Below, piece by piece: positions 25,356 to 33,847 of a stretch of DNA of 64,000 nt. A model generated the notes under the pieces. That model worked only from the letters and a program-made list of their open reading frames with translations, was not told where the DNA came from and made no database searches. The position numbers and the translations under genes were made by a program. The DNA comes from Candidatus Geocrenenecus huangii (GTDB lineage Archaea; Thermoproteota; Nitrososphaeria_A; Caldarchaeales; Wolframiiraptoraceae): assembly GCA_023268155.1 (NCBI GenBank), contig JALNKM010000005.1, positions 1 to 64,000 on the forward strand, written 5' to 3'. Each line of letters opens with the position of its first letter. Positions within the stretch are counted from its first letter, which is position 1.

Positions 25356-26731
25356 TCTTCCACCACTTCTCTCAGAGATTCAGCATATATGTCCAAGTCA
25401 TCCTTAGAGTGGATCTCTGTAACACATGTCAAGATGGCTTCAGGTAGATGATTATAGAATCTGCCGACGTCTATTCCAGCCAAGATATTCTTCTCATAGA
25501 GTCTCTTCAAGACGTACTCGGCTTTCTTGTTTTTTACTTTGTATGTAAACTCCTTGAAGTGTACAGCTTTAAAGAGCGGAGCTTGCACCCCGTCAATTCT
25601 GGACAACATTTTTATCAAGTATCTAGTTCTAGCAAGTATCTGCTTTCCCAACTCTATGAAACCATTCTTTCCCAGTAGACTTAGATATGCCGCTATGGCT
25701 ACAGCGCACAATGCCTGGTTAGTACATATGTTGCTTGTAGCTTTTTCTCTCTTAATGTGTTGTTCTCTAGCTTGGAGAATCATCGTGTAAGCTCTCTCGC
25801 CTCTTATGGTCTCGGTTAGACCTATTAAGCGGCCTGGAAGTTGATGGATAAGCTGGCTATCCATCCTACAACCCATTATTCCGAGAAGTGGTCCGCCAAA
25901 GCTCATAGGTAAACCTAGTGGCTGACCTTCACCTACAACTATGTCTGCTCCAAGTCTACCTGGAGACTCGAATATTCCGAGAAGAGTTGGGTCGACACCT
26001 ACGATGAATAATGCATCATGATCGTGGGCTACTTCACCTACATCTCTGATATTAGATGGTATGAAGCCGAGATATGATGGATACTCTATGTATACTGCTG
26101 CAACGTCTCTATCTATTTTACTCTTCAAGTCTTCTAGATCTACTGAGCCGTAGGTACTGTCTACAGAATATTCTTGTAGTATTATGTTGGATGGCTTACA
26201 GTAGGTTCTAGCAACCTCAAGCCGTTCACGTGATACGTATTGTGGGTATAGTATCTTGTTTCTTCTCTTTACTCTCTTAGCCATCCTAAACGATTCTCCT
26301 AGAGCCGTCGCCCAATCATACATAGATGCATTCACGACTTCAACATCTAGGAGCTCAGCCATCAAGCTTTGATACTCGAATAGAGCTTGAAGTATTCCTT
26401 GAGAAATTTCAGGCTGATACGGTGTATAGGAAGTTAGAAACTCGCTTCTCCTTAATATTTCTTTTACGACTGATGGTATGAAGTGTGGCCACACTCCCCC
26501 TCCTAGAAAGACCTTAACTTCACCCAGAGCAAGGTTCTTTGAAATTATGTTCCTGATGGATTCCCTGACTTCAGCCTCTGTTAATTGCCTAGAAAATTTT
26601 AGTTCCCCCCTGAGGAAAAATTTGGGAGGTATATCTCTAAACAATTCATCTACATCTTTTAGCCCTAATTCTGAAAGCATGCTCGATACTTCTTCATCAG
26701 TTAAGCCTATGAATGGATGCTTCAAAGCCAT
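25352..26731 (-). CDS. gcvPA: Glycine dehydrogenase (decarboxylating) subunit 1
   Basis: Partner of the PLP subunit in the P-protein tetramer; it keeps the fold type I scaffold but not the PLP Lys. Landmarks are HPFIGLTDEEV at the start, the GGGVWPHFIP region near 78-87, TSYTPYQPEISQGILQALFEYQS about 96-118, GEGQPLGLPMSFGGP about 265-279 and TSNICTNQALCAVA about 333-346. First gene of the operon, 269 bp from the divergent tpiA. ATG start without an obvious ribosome site. Confidence 0.96.
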   Translation of the reverse strand: MALKHPFIGLTDEEVSSMLSELGLKDVDELFRDIPPKFFLRGELKFSRQLTEAEVRESIRNIISKNLALGEVKVFLGGGVWPHFIPSVVKEILRRSEFLTSYTPYQPEISQGILQALFEYQSLMAELLDVEVVNASMYDWATALGESFRMAKRVKRRNKILYPQYVSRERLEVARTYCKPSNIILQEYSVDSTYGSVDLEDLKSKIDRDVAAVYIEYPSYLGFIPSNIRDVGEVAHDHDALFIVGVDPTLLGIFESPGRLGADIVVGEGQPLGLPMSFGGPLLGIMGCRMDSQLIHQLPGRLIGLTETIRGERAYTMILQAREQHIKREKATSNICTNQALCAVAIAAYLSLLGKNGFIELGKQILARTRYLIKMLSRIDGVQAPLFKAVHFKEFTYKVKNKKAEYVLKRLYEKNILAGIDVGRFYNHLPEAILTCVTEIHSKDDLDIYAESLREVVEE

Positions 26732-26957
26732 ATATTCTCAAATGTATCCTAGATCTCCATTTAATAAATAGATTTCATCTTCTAAGGATCACGTTGTCAG
26801 CTCTTTACCGCTCTTATCATTGCGAGAACGTTGATGGCAAGTTTTGTATCGGATTAATGAAGTCTTTAAGAAGTTTAGACTGAAAACCATCTAGAAAATA
26901 TTCATTGGCCTGTAGGCTTAATCTTTCAGGGTTGAAGTACGATGAGCTTTCATTTTT

Positions 26958-27035
26958 AGGAGGAAGGTTTATTTCATGATGATTCATATTTACTTTAAGT
27001 ATGTTGGGTTTCCCATTAATTGTTTTAAACTTTAA
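26958..27035 (+). promoter_or_regulatory. Strong ribosome site and 19-codon upstream ORF overlapping the tpiA start
   Basis: AGGAGGAAGG at 26958-26967, the best ribosome-binding sequence in this area, is placed for the ATG at 26976, not for the tpiA ATG at 27001, which is 33 nt away. From 26976 a 19-residue frame (MMIHIYFKYVGFPINCFKL, stop 27033-27035) runs across the tpiA start in another frame. It may be a coupling or leader peptide, or a sign that the true TIM start or sequence differs here. Confidence 0.4.
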
Positions 27036-27693
27036 GGTCTATCTTGAGGCAATTGGAGAGAACGGTATCAGACTAGCTAGGTATGCGGAAGAAGTCTCGA
27101 AAGAGCATGGAGTAAGCATAGCTGTGGCCCCGCCGGTAACTATGCTCAGTAAAGTTATCCACGCGGTAGGTATCCCCGTCTTTTCGCAGCATGTCGACCC
27201 CTCTCCTCCAGGAAGCTGGACGGGAAGCGTCATAGTAGAGATGATTAAAGAATGCGGTGTAGCTGGCTCATTAGTAAACCATTCAGAGAAGAGAATGCTT
27301 CTCGCAGATATCTCCACAATAATTAAAAGACTTAGGGAGAGCAATTTAATCACGCTCCTCTGCACAGATACTATTGAAACAACTAAAGCCGGAGCAGCTT
27401 TATCTCCAGACATAATTGCCATAGAGCCTCCAGAATTGATCGGCACCGGGATATCTGTCTCTAAAGCTAAGCCAGAAATAGTAGCAGGCGCTGTGGACGT
27501 AGTTAGAAAGATAAATCCCTCAGTACATATTCTATGTGGGGCAGGCATATCAACCGGTGAAGATGTAGCGAAAGCAATCGAACTTGGAACGGAGGGAGTC
27601 TTGCTGGCAAGCGCCTACGTAAAAGCGAAAGATCCTAGAAGACTTCTATCTGACATGGCTCAAGCCGCTTTGAAAGCTTGGGAAGCAAGATAG
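27001..27693 (+). CDS. tpiA: Triosephosphate isomerase (archaeal type)
   Basis: Interconverts dihydroxyacetone phosphate and glyceraldehyde 3-phosphate. Archaeal short TIM of 230 residues: the Lys of LNFKVYLEA (about 9-17), catalytic His in VNHSEKRM (about 97-104), catalytic Glu in AIEPPELIGTG (about 139-149) and the phosphate loop CGAGISTGEDVAKAIELG (about 180-197). It supplies the FBP aldolase/phosphatase encoded at 36 kb in gluconeogenesis. An in-frame stop at 26980-26982 forces the start at or after 26983; ATG 27001 gives a normal N-terminus. Confidence 0.96.
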   Translation: MLGFPLIVLNFKVYLEAIGENGIRLARYAEEVSKEHGVSIAVAPPVTMLSKVIHAVGIPVFSQHVDPSPPGSWTGSVIVEMIKECGVAGSLVNHSEKRMLLADISTIIKRLRESNLITLLCTDTIETTKAGAALSPDIIAIEPPELIGTGISVSKAKPEIVAGAVDVVRKINPSVHILCGAGISTGEDVAKAIELGTEGVLLASAYVKAKDPRRLLSDMAQAALKAWEAR

Positions 27694-27857
27694 TATCGAC
27701 TACGAGACTTCGATTTCTCCATCTTTAGAAGATTAGTATTAGTGATGGAGAATAAATTATGGAAGGTTTCGGCCTTCAACTTTCTGAGAAGACTTATATT
27801 TTAAATAACGTTCTTCTCCGTTACCGATAATGAGACGTCTATAAAGACTCTGGGAGG

Positions 27858-28241
27858 TCAATCTTCTAGTTGAACTTTTACTCCTACTCCATCTAAGTTA
27901 AATGCGTGGACATCCTCGACACTCTGATAGGGCGGGGTCAAGATTAACATTATGATTCCAATGAAATGGTGTAGATCTTCTAGCGATGGTCGAGGATGCC
28001 CTGAAGGGTGAGAATGAGCTAAACCGATTATGGAGAGATCCAGTGGGAGGAGGTCAAAACGGAAATACGCTGAAGATGTATCGTGCTGAGATAATGGAGC
28101 AAAAAGTACTTCATCGATTACAACGGCTTCCTTCTTTTTCCTACCTCTAAGTAGCATCAGCATCTCTCGTGGATGAGCATTCCTCGCAACTTCGAGTAGA
28201 GTGTCTAGTACAACCCTTGTTAAGACAACTTTTCTCAACAT
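27858..28241 (-). CDS. JAMM/MPN+ metalloprotease (Mov34 family)
   Basis: A 127-residue single-domain JAB1/MPN protein with all zinc-site residues: Glu in PREMLMLL (about 24-31) and the H-x-H...S...D signature in HSHPSGHPRPSLED (about 76-89). It should be an active isopeptidase or C-terminal trimming enzyme. Archaeal relatives (HvJAMM-type) remove ubiquitin-like SAMPs or process carrier precursors. The MoaD at 21.2 kb, with a Ser-Phe-Phe tail after Gly-Gly, is one possible substrate. ATG start. It is divergent from proS. Confidence 0.9.
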   Translation of the reverse strand: MLRKVVLTRVVLDTLLEVARNAHPREMLMLLRGRKKKEAVVIDEVLFAPLSQHDTSSAYFRFDLLPLDLSIIGLAHSHPSGHPRPSLEDLHHFIGIIMLILTPPYQSVEDVHAFNLDGVGVKVQLED

Positions 28242-28313
28242 CGTCGACTCATCTTCACTTATCCAATATTGAGGTACTCCTACTACTATTAAGACTGTTC
28301 TAGATGACTCAGC

Positions 28314-28336
28314 AACGCTGTTATGAGAACAGTGTT
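28314..28336. repeat. Hairpin in the JAMM-proS divergent spacer
   Basis: AACGCTGTT (28314-28322) and AACAGTGTT (28328-28336) form a 9-bp stem (one G-U in RNA) with loop ATGAG. It lies about 95 nt before the proS start in a 182-190 bp divergent spacer, upstream of the likely TATA (CTATATCAT near 28405). It is more likely a DNA site than a leader hairpin. Confidence 0.35.
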
Positions 28337-28432
28337 ACAGATCTATATCCGATATTCTCGAAGATGATTCTCAGAAATCTAGGATGGAAAGATTAATAGC
28401 TTGCCTATATCATAAAATAGCGATTGAGGAAG

Positions 28433-29881
28433 ATGACAAGTGAAGGCCAGCAAGTAACGAGTTTGCATAAGTTCTCTAATTTTACAGAATGGTTCGATCA
28501 ACTCTTGCTGGAAGCAAGGATAGCGGATAACAGATTCCCCGTAAAGGGCTTCCTAGTATACTTGGAGAACGGAGCATATATTATGGAGAGAATTAGAAGA
28601 ATCTTGGAGGAGAAGCTTGAAAGGACGGGACATAAACTAATGCTCTTTCCACTTGTAACCACTGAGGAGTTCTTCTCTAGAGAAGCAGAACATATCAAGG
28701 GTTTTTCAACCGAGGTCTTCGTTATAGAGCAGAAGGATGAGAAGGGCTCAGAACGTAGGTTAGTTATTAGACCAACATCTGAGACTATAATGTATCCAAT
28801 GTTTAAGCTCTGGATAAGAAGCCACGCCGACCTACCTCTTAAAGTCCATCAAAGCGTCAATGTCTACAGGTACGAGACGAAAGCTACTAGACCATTATAC
28901 AGAGTTAGAGAGATCCCGTGGAACGAAGGGCATACGGCACATGAATCTCCAAGCGATGCAGAGAGACAAGTTAGAGAAGCAATAGAGATCTACAGTCAAG
29001 TTCTTAGAGAACTTGGGATAAGCTTCATCTTATTAAAGAGACCTGACTTCGACAAGTTTGCGGGAGCAGTCTATTCAATAGCTTTTGATAGCTGGAATCC
29101 AGATGGTAAAGTTAACCAAGTAGCAACAGTTCATAATCTAGGAAGAAACTTCTCGAAAGCATACGATATATCTTTCGAGAAGAAGGATGGTTCAAGAGGA
29201 TATGTATACCAATTGTGCTATGGATTCGGATACAGCAGGGTTCTAGCGGCTATAATTGCACAGCATGGCGACGATAGAGGTTTAGTACTCCCACCTGTTG
29301 TGGCACCAACCCAAATAGTGATAATCCCAATATTATTTAAAGGTCAAGAGAAAGAAGTACTAGATTATGCAGAGAACATATTTGCTGAACTGAGAGAGAA
29401 ATGGAGAACGGTCTTAGATGATAGAGAAGATATAACCCCAGGAGAGAAATTTTACTACTGGGAGATGATGGGGGCTCCAGTAAGAATAGAAGTCGGTCCG
29501 AGAGAGATTCTTGAAGAAAAAGTAACCTTGACTCGTAGGGATACGCTTGAGAGAATACAATGTAGTAGGTTAAACCTTTCTAGGGAGGTGGAGCGATTGA
29601 TGGAGAGCATAATACAGAATCTTAGAGAGAAAAGTGAAAGAATGCTTCGTAAATTGATTATTGATGCTGGAACAATGGAAGAAGCATCTAAAGCCATAGA
29701 TAATAAGTGTATAGCTAGAGTAGCATGGTGCGGTTCAATAGAATGTGCGCAGAAGATTAAGGAAACAGTGGGTGGAGAGATTAGAGGGGAAAGATATGAT
29801 ATAGCTGAGCACCCTAACGGCCCATGCATCGCATGTGGAAACTCTGCCAAGACTGTAGTGTACCTTGCTAGAGCATATTGA
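28433..29881 (+). CDS. proS: Prolyl-tRNA synthetase (archaeal/eukaryal type)
   Basis: Class II aminoacyl-tRNA synthetase charging tRNA-Pro. Motif 2 lies around VNVYRYETKATRPLYRVREI (about 145-164), followed by WNEGHTAHES; motif 3 is YGFGYSRVLAAIIAQHGDDRG (about 268-288). The anticodon-binding domain and the C-terminal zinc-binding domain with Cys-rich CGSIEC and CIACGN complete the archaeal form; no bacterial editing insertion is present. The frame opens with TTG at 28424, but ATG 28433 follows GAGG and is preferred. Its stop overlaps a TTG of the next frame. Confidence 0.96.
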   Translation: MTSEGQQVTSLHKFSNFTEWFDQLLLEARIADNRFPVKGFLVYLENGAYIMERIRRILEEKLERTGHKLMLFPLVTTEEFFSREAEHIKGFSTEVFVIEQKDEKGSERRLVIRPTSETIMYPMFKLWIRSHADLPLKVHQSVNVYRYETKATRPLYRVREIPWNEGHTAHESPSDAERQVREAIEIYSQVLRELGISFILLKRPDFDKFAGAVYSIAFDSWNPDGKVNQVATVHNLGRNFSKAYDISFEKKDGSRGYVYQLCYGFGYSRVLAAIIAQHGDDRGLVLPPVVAPTQIVIIPILFKGQEKEVLDYAENIFAELREKWRTVLDDREDITPGEKFYYWEMMGAPVRIEVGPREILEEKVTLTRRDTLERIQCSRLNLSREVERLMESIIQNLREKSERMLRKLIIDAGTMEEASKAIDNKCIARVAWCGSIECAQKIKETVGGEIRGERYDIAEHPNGPCIACGNSAKTVVYLARAY

Positions 29882-29919
29882 ACAATCTTAAAATACTCAC
29901 GTGGACTAACGTAGCTATC

Positions 29920-30390
29920 ATGAAAGCTGTAAAGATTAAGATAGCGGGGAGAGTTCTAAGAACAGGATATAGATGGCATATCGTCGAGTTGATGAGGGAA
30001 AAAGGATTAGCAGGCTATGTTGAGATTACATCTGAAGGAAACCTGCATTTATTTCTTCAAGGCGAAGAAAACCTATTAAAAGAAGTTATGGAGCAGATAA
30101 GAAACCCTCCACCACCAACGACGGTGAAGGAGTTTGATATCGAGGACGCGAAGCCAGACCCTAAGGTTAAAACGTTCACGGTGAAATATGGAACTATCGG
30201 AGATGAACTGCATGAAGGATTTGGCCCAATGCAGCTTACACTGGAGAACTCTCTAAAAACCATCACTGAGAGAATAGAAGACCTGAAGAAATATATCGGA
30301 GAACTTAACGAGATGATAAATAAATTGCATGAATCACAGAAACAGCTTCTGGAGATTTATAGAAGAATTCTAGAAGAATCTACGGGTTGA
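29920..30390 (+). CDS. Acylphosphatase-like domain fused to a coiled coil, unknown role
   Basis: Residues 1-90 from the ATG at 29920 follow the acylphosphatase fold: KIKIAGRVLRTGYRWHIVEL parallels the usual GRVQGVGFR phosphate loop and keeps its Arg, GLAGYVEITSEGNLHLFLQG gives the next two strands, and PPPPTTVKEFDIEDAKP the last. The catalytic Asn expected after the GWV strand is replaced (GYVEI), so enzyme activity is doubtful. About 110-156 is a coiled coil (SLKTITERIEDLKKYIGELN). The frame opens at a TTG at 29878 that overlaps the proS stop, but the domain begins at 29920. It is probably cotranscribed with proS. Confidence 0.75.
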   Translation: MKAVKIKIAGRVLRTGYRWHIVELMREKGLAGYVEITSEGNLHLFLQGEENLLKEVMEQIRNPPPPTTVKEFDIEDAKPDPKVKTFTVKYGTIGDELHEGFGPMQLTLENSLKTITERIEDLKKYIGELNEMINKLHESQKQLLEIYRRILEESTG

Positions 30391-30460
30391 ACATTGAAAA
30401 TTATGAGAAGAAGACCATAATAGTATTCTTTAAGACCAGGGAGTAACTAGTCTGCTATGG

Positions 30461-31753
30461 GTGGGAATGCTGAGGATCGGTGTTTTCAGCGATACTCACG
30501 TGGGTAGGAATATTCCTAGAATTGTTGGAGATGCGAGACGGCACGCTTTTAGAGAAGCCTTCAAACAAGCCATCGACATATTCATCGACAATCAAGTAGA
30601 TTACGTAATACATGGGGGAGATCTATTCGAAAAGAGAAGTATGACTCCAGAGGACGTTGTCTTCGTTAAGGATGAATTCTATAGGCTGACCAGAGTCTCT
30701 AGAGAGAAACATGGCAAGAACGTTAAGATACTTATTGTTAGAGGCAATCATGATGGGACACCAAGTAGTTGCGTCCTCGAATACATAACCCATCCTTTAG
30801 CAGACTATCTACAAATAGTGGGGGAAAGCATAAAAGAAGAACTCCGATACTATGAAGATGATAGTATTCTAGCTGTGGGGCTGGGCTACCACCCATTCAT
30901 AAAGAAGAAGATCGAAGACCAATTGAACAACTTAGCGGGGATCGTGGAATCCCATGGAGATGGCAAGTTTAAGATACTTTTACTACACAATTACGTAGAG
31001 GAGATCCATGATATACCTCCACATACTCCCGACCACTCAGTAGCAGGCCTAGATGACTTGCAGAAGATCAATGTAGATATGGTTGTCCTAGGACATTACC
31101 ATGAAAGGAGTGAGTTAAGAAAGGTCGGCAATCTTCTCTTCCTCATACCTGGAGCGACGGAGGCGGTAGACTTAGCCGAGAAAGGTCCATTCGGGGTATC
31201 TATATTAGATATAGGTTGTGAAAAAGAAGTAGAAGAGAAGTTTATCGAGTTAACTCCATCTCAATACATCTCTTTCAAGAAAGTAACCTCAGAGGAGCCA
31301 AAGCCCTTCCAATGGTTTAGACAAAGAGTCTTAGAAGAAGTCTCCATCTTTATAGATGAATTAAGAGTGAAGAATATTCCAGGAATCCTGAAGATAAGAG
31401 TTTCAGGTGTAGTCATAGACGCTGACCCTTTCATGAGAATACTTGCGGAGGAAGAAATTGGAAGAATTAAGGAAAAGAACCCCTCTATCCTATATCTAGA
31501 AGTAGATGAAAACATGACACCTATAATTAGAGGAAGACCGATGGAGGGAGCATCGATGTCGAGAGAGGATATTTTCAAAGACCTTCTCGAAGAACTAGGT
31601 CAGGAGCCTGGTCTAGTAGAATTGATCGAAGAAGCATCTATAGCTTTAGAGGAAAAAGCAAGTGAGAAGACAGGTCTCTTAAAAGATTCAGATCGGGCGG
31701 TGTTCATCGATAAATGGCTCAAGATACTAATGAGTAAAACAGAGAAAAGATGA
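30461..31753 (+). CDS. mre11: DNA double-strand break repair nuclease Mre11
   Basis: Manganese-dependent nuclease of the Mre11-Rad50 complex. Phosphoesterase motifs in order: FSDTHVG (about 8-14), HGGDLFE (about 49-55), VRGNHDG (about 101-107), LLLHNYVE (about 174-181) and VLGHYHE (about 208-214). The remaining ~200 residues include the capping domain and a C-terminal helix region that binds Rad50. The frame opens at GTG 30461; ATG 30467 is the better-looking start. rad50 follows after 111 bp. herA-nurA are not adjacent, unlike in many archaea. Confidence 0.95.
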   Translation: MGMLRIGVFSDTHVGRNIPRIVGDARRHAFREAFKQAIDIFIDNQVDYVIHGGDLFEKRSMTPEDVVFVKDEFYRLTRVSREKHGKNVKILIVRGNHDGTPSSCVLEYITHPLADYLQIVGESIKEELRYYEDDSILAVGLGYHPFIKKKIEDQLNNLAGIVESHGDGKFKILLLHNYVEEIHDIPPHTPDHSVAGLDDLQKINVDMVVLGHYHERSELRKVGNLLFLIPGATEAVDLAEKGPFGVSILDIGCEKEVEEKFIELTPSQYISFKKVTSEEPKPFQWFRQRVLEEVSIFIDELRVKNIPGILKIRVSGVVIDADPFMRILAEEEIGRIKEKNPSILYLEVDENMTPIIRGRPMEGASMSREDIFKDLLEELGQEPGLVELIEEASIALEEKASEKTGLLKDSDRAVFIDKWLKILMSKTEKR

Positions 31754-31864
31754 GAGAATAATCTTCTATGGATTTGTTTTCTAAGCGGAGCCTATACATA
31801 ACGCTTGAATTAACCTACTGACTATTTATTACAAGCGAGATCTCTATAACTTACGGAAGAGGAG

Positions 31865-33844
31865 ATGATTGAAGAAGTAAGGTTAAAGAATTTTGAAGGA
31901 TATGAAAAAGCAGAAGCAAGATTCACCGAGGGCTTAAACATTATTACGGGCAGAAACTCCGTCGGCAAAACTTCACTACTAGACAGCATAGTCTTCGGAT
32001 TGTTTGGAGCTGTCCCCGGAATCGAGAACAGACTCCTCTTATCATGTAGGCCGACAGTTAAGGATGCGGAAGTTTATATTAAGTTTAGAAGCCCTAAAGA
32101 TGGTTCAAGCATCGAAGTATATAGGAGGTTCGAGGTTAAGCATGGTCGAGCTTATACCTCTGCGGTTAAGTTCATAGTAAACGGTAAAGAAAACCAAGTA
32201 GAGAATTTAGAAGATCTGAGGAGAAAGATCAGCCTACTCCTAGGGGTAGGATACAGGTCATTTAATTGGATAATATATACTAGACAGGGGAAGATGACAG
32301 AGATTCTGGAGCCTAGGAAAGAAGAGATCGATACTATTCTAGGTATAAGCTTGCTTCAAGAACTCTCCGAACAGGTGGACCAGGCAAGAAGGAAGCTATC
32401 GAGAATAGATGGCATGGATGTTGAGACAGAGTACAGGAATCTAATTATGCATATTATCCCATCCTATGAAGAACGTTTGAAAGAGATAGAGGAAGATATA
32501 CGGGAGGTCTCAATAGAAATAGAAGAATTAAAAAGAGAAATAGCGTCGATGGAATCCTCGAACATCCCCATACTATTTCAGAAAATAAGAGAAATAGAAA
32601 AACAGAAGAGTAGGTTGCAGGAGGTCAAGAATACGAGACGGGACTTCTTATCTAGGTACGCTCTCGAGAACATTGATTCAGTAGCCAAGGAGGAGGCGAG
32701 ATTGAAGGATGAGTTAGAAAGACTAGTAAGAGAGATAAAGGAGTTGGAGGAGAGGCTGAATGGGAGGATTATCGAGAATGCTTCTATATCTGGTAAGCTG
32801 GAAAATCTAAGACAACACCTAGAACAACATCAACAATTACTAAGAACTGGTAAAGGGGTATGCCCAACATGTGGACAAGAAATAAACCAGCTGATATTAT
32901 TCGAGATGATAAACGATGAAGAAGACCAGCTAGCTCAACTCGAAGAGTTACTCCGTAGCTCAGAGGATGAAACCTCGGCTTTGAAGAAGAAAATTGAAGA
33001 GCAGAAGAAAAAGGAGAGAGAGGTTAGAGAAAGACGTGAGAAGCTACGTGCGATAATTGGTACATTTAGAGATTTAGAAGATAGAGAGAGCAGTATCTTG
33101 AAGGTACTTGGTTTGCTTGAAGCTGAAGTCGGGGTAATGCTGAGATCGTTAGGGATAGATGTCGATGTTAAGGATCCTGCTCTGATAGAGAAGATTAGTT
33201 ATCTATTCCCATCTCCGGAGAAGATCCAATCAGGAAGAAAGAAACTAGAAGAACTAAATATGAGGTTGTCTAGCAAGGTTAAGACTAGAGAAGATCTGCT
33301 GAAGAGACTTGAGTCTGAGAAGTCGAGATTGAAAGAACTAGAGTTGAGAGCGAGGGCGTCGAGTCTAGCTAGTAGCCTAAGAGAGAAGATCCAAGAGGTG
33401 TTGGAGAAGAAGAGAGAAACTATCTTAGCTGTTCTAGCATCTAGGGCTCTCGATATATTGAACACTATGACAGACCAGAGAATCTACCGTTCGATAATCA
33501 TAGACTCTCAGACATATTCTGTTAGTGTTTATCCCTGGGGTCTGGCTAACCCCATTCCTGCAAGTAGGATTGGCGGAGGACACCAGACGCTGATCTCTCT
33601 AGCTCTTAGATTATCGATGTTACATTTTATCAATTTCAAACATCTAATAATCCTAGATGAACCCACATATGGTGTCGACCAGGAAAATCTACAACTTCTC
33701 TTGAGTAGCTTATCGGGCTTGAGACAATACATGAGGCAGGCGATAATTGTTACTCATCATGGGTATGGTATAGAAGAAGCAGACAACCTAATAACCGTAT
33801 ACAAGGACTCTTACGGAGTATCTAGAATTAAACAAGAACTCTAG
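31865..33844 (+). CDS. rad50: Rad50 ATPase, short coiled-coil form
   Basis: SMC-like ATPase of the Mre11 complex. Walker A GRNSVGKTS (about 30-38), Q-loop region YTRQGKM (about 138-144), zinc hook CPTCGQE (about 333-339), ABC signature region IGGGHQTLISLALRLSML (about 569-586) and Walker B HLIILDEPTYGVD (about 592-604). The signature reads I-G-G-G-H-Q instead of L-S-G-G-E-R/Q. At 659 residues it is much shorter than the ~850-900 of Pyrococcus or Sulfolobus Rad50, so the coiled-coil arms are short. ATG start with a purine-rich GGAAGAGGAG just upstream. Confidence 0.95.
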   Translation: MIEEVRLKNFEGYEKAEARFTEGLNIITGRNSVGKTSLLDSIVFGLFGAVPGIENRLLLSCRPTVKDAEVYIKFRSPKDGSSIEVYRRFEVKHGRAYTSAVKFIVNGKENQVENLEDLRRKISLLLGVGYRSFNWIIYTRQGKMTEILEPRKEEIDTILGISLLQELSEQVDQARRKLSRIDGMDVETEYRNLIMHIIPSYEERLKEIEEDIREVSIEIEELKREIASMESSNIPILFQKIREIEKQKSRLQEVKNTRRDFLSRYALENIDSVAKEEARLKDELERLVREIKELEERLNGRIIENASISGKLENLRQHLEQHQQLLRTGKGVCPTCGQEINQLILFEMINDEEDQLAQLEELLRSSEDETSALKKKIEEQKKKEREVRERREKLRAIIGTFRDLEDRESSILKVLGLLEAEVGVMLRSLGIDVDVKDPALIEKISYLFPSPEKIQSGRKKLEELNMRLSSKVKTREDLLKRLESEKSRLKELELRARASSLASSLREKIQEVLEKKRETILAVLASRALDILNTMTDQRIYRSIIIDSQTYSVSVYPWGLANPIPASRIGGGHQTLISLALRLSMLHFINFKHLIILDEPTYGVDQENLQLLLSSLSGLRQYMRQAIIVTHHGYGIEEADNLITVYKDSYGVSRIKQEL

Positions 33845-33847
33845 AGC

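Noticed and set aside
26732-27000. Glycine riboswitch before gcvPA
   Set aside because: No paired-aptamer structure could be traced, and glycine riboswitches are not expected in archaea.
27039-27548. 169-codon minus-strand ORF over tpiA
   Set aside because: Antisense to a conserved enzyme, with no recognisable domain.
27001-27693. Frameshifted N-terminus of tpiA
   Set aside because: Translation from ATG 27001 already gives a full-length archaeal TIM N-terminus, so no frameshift is needed.
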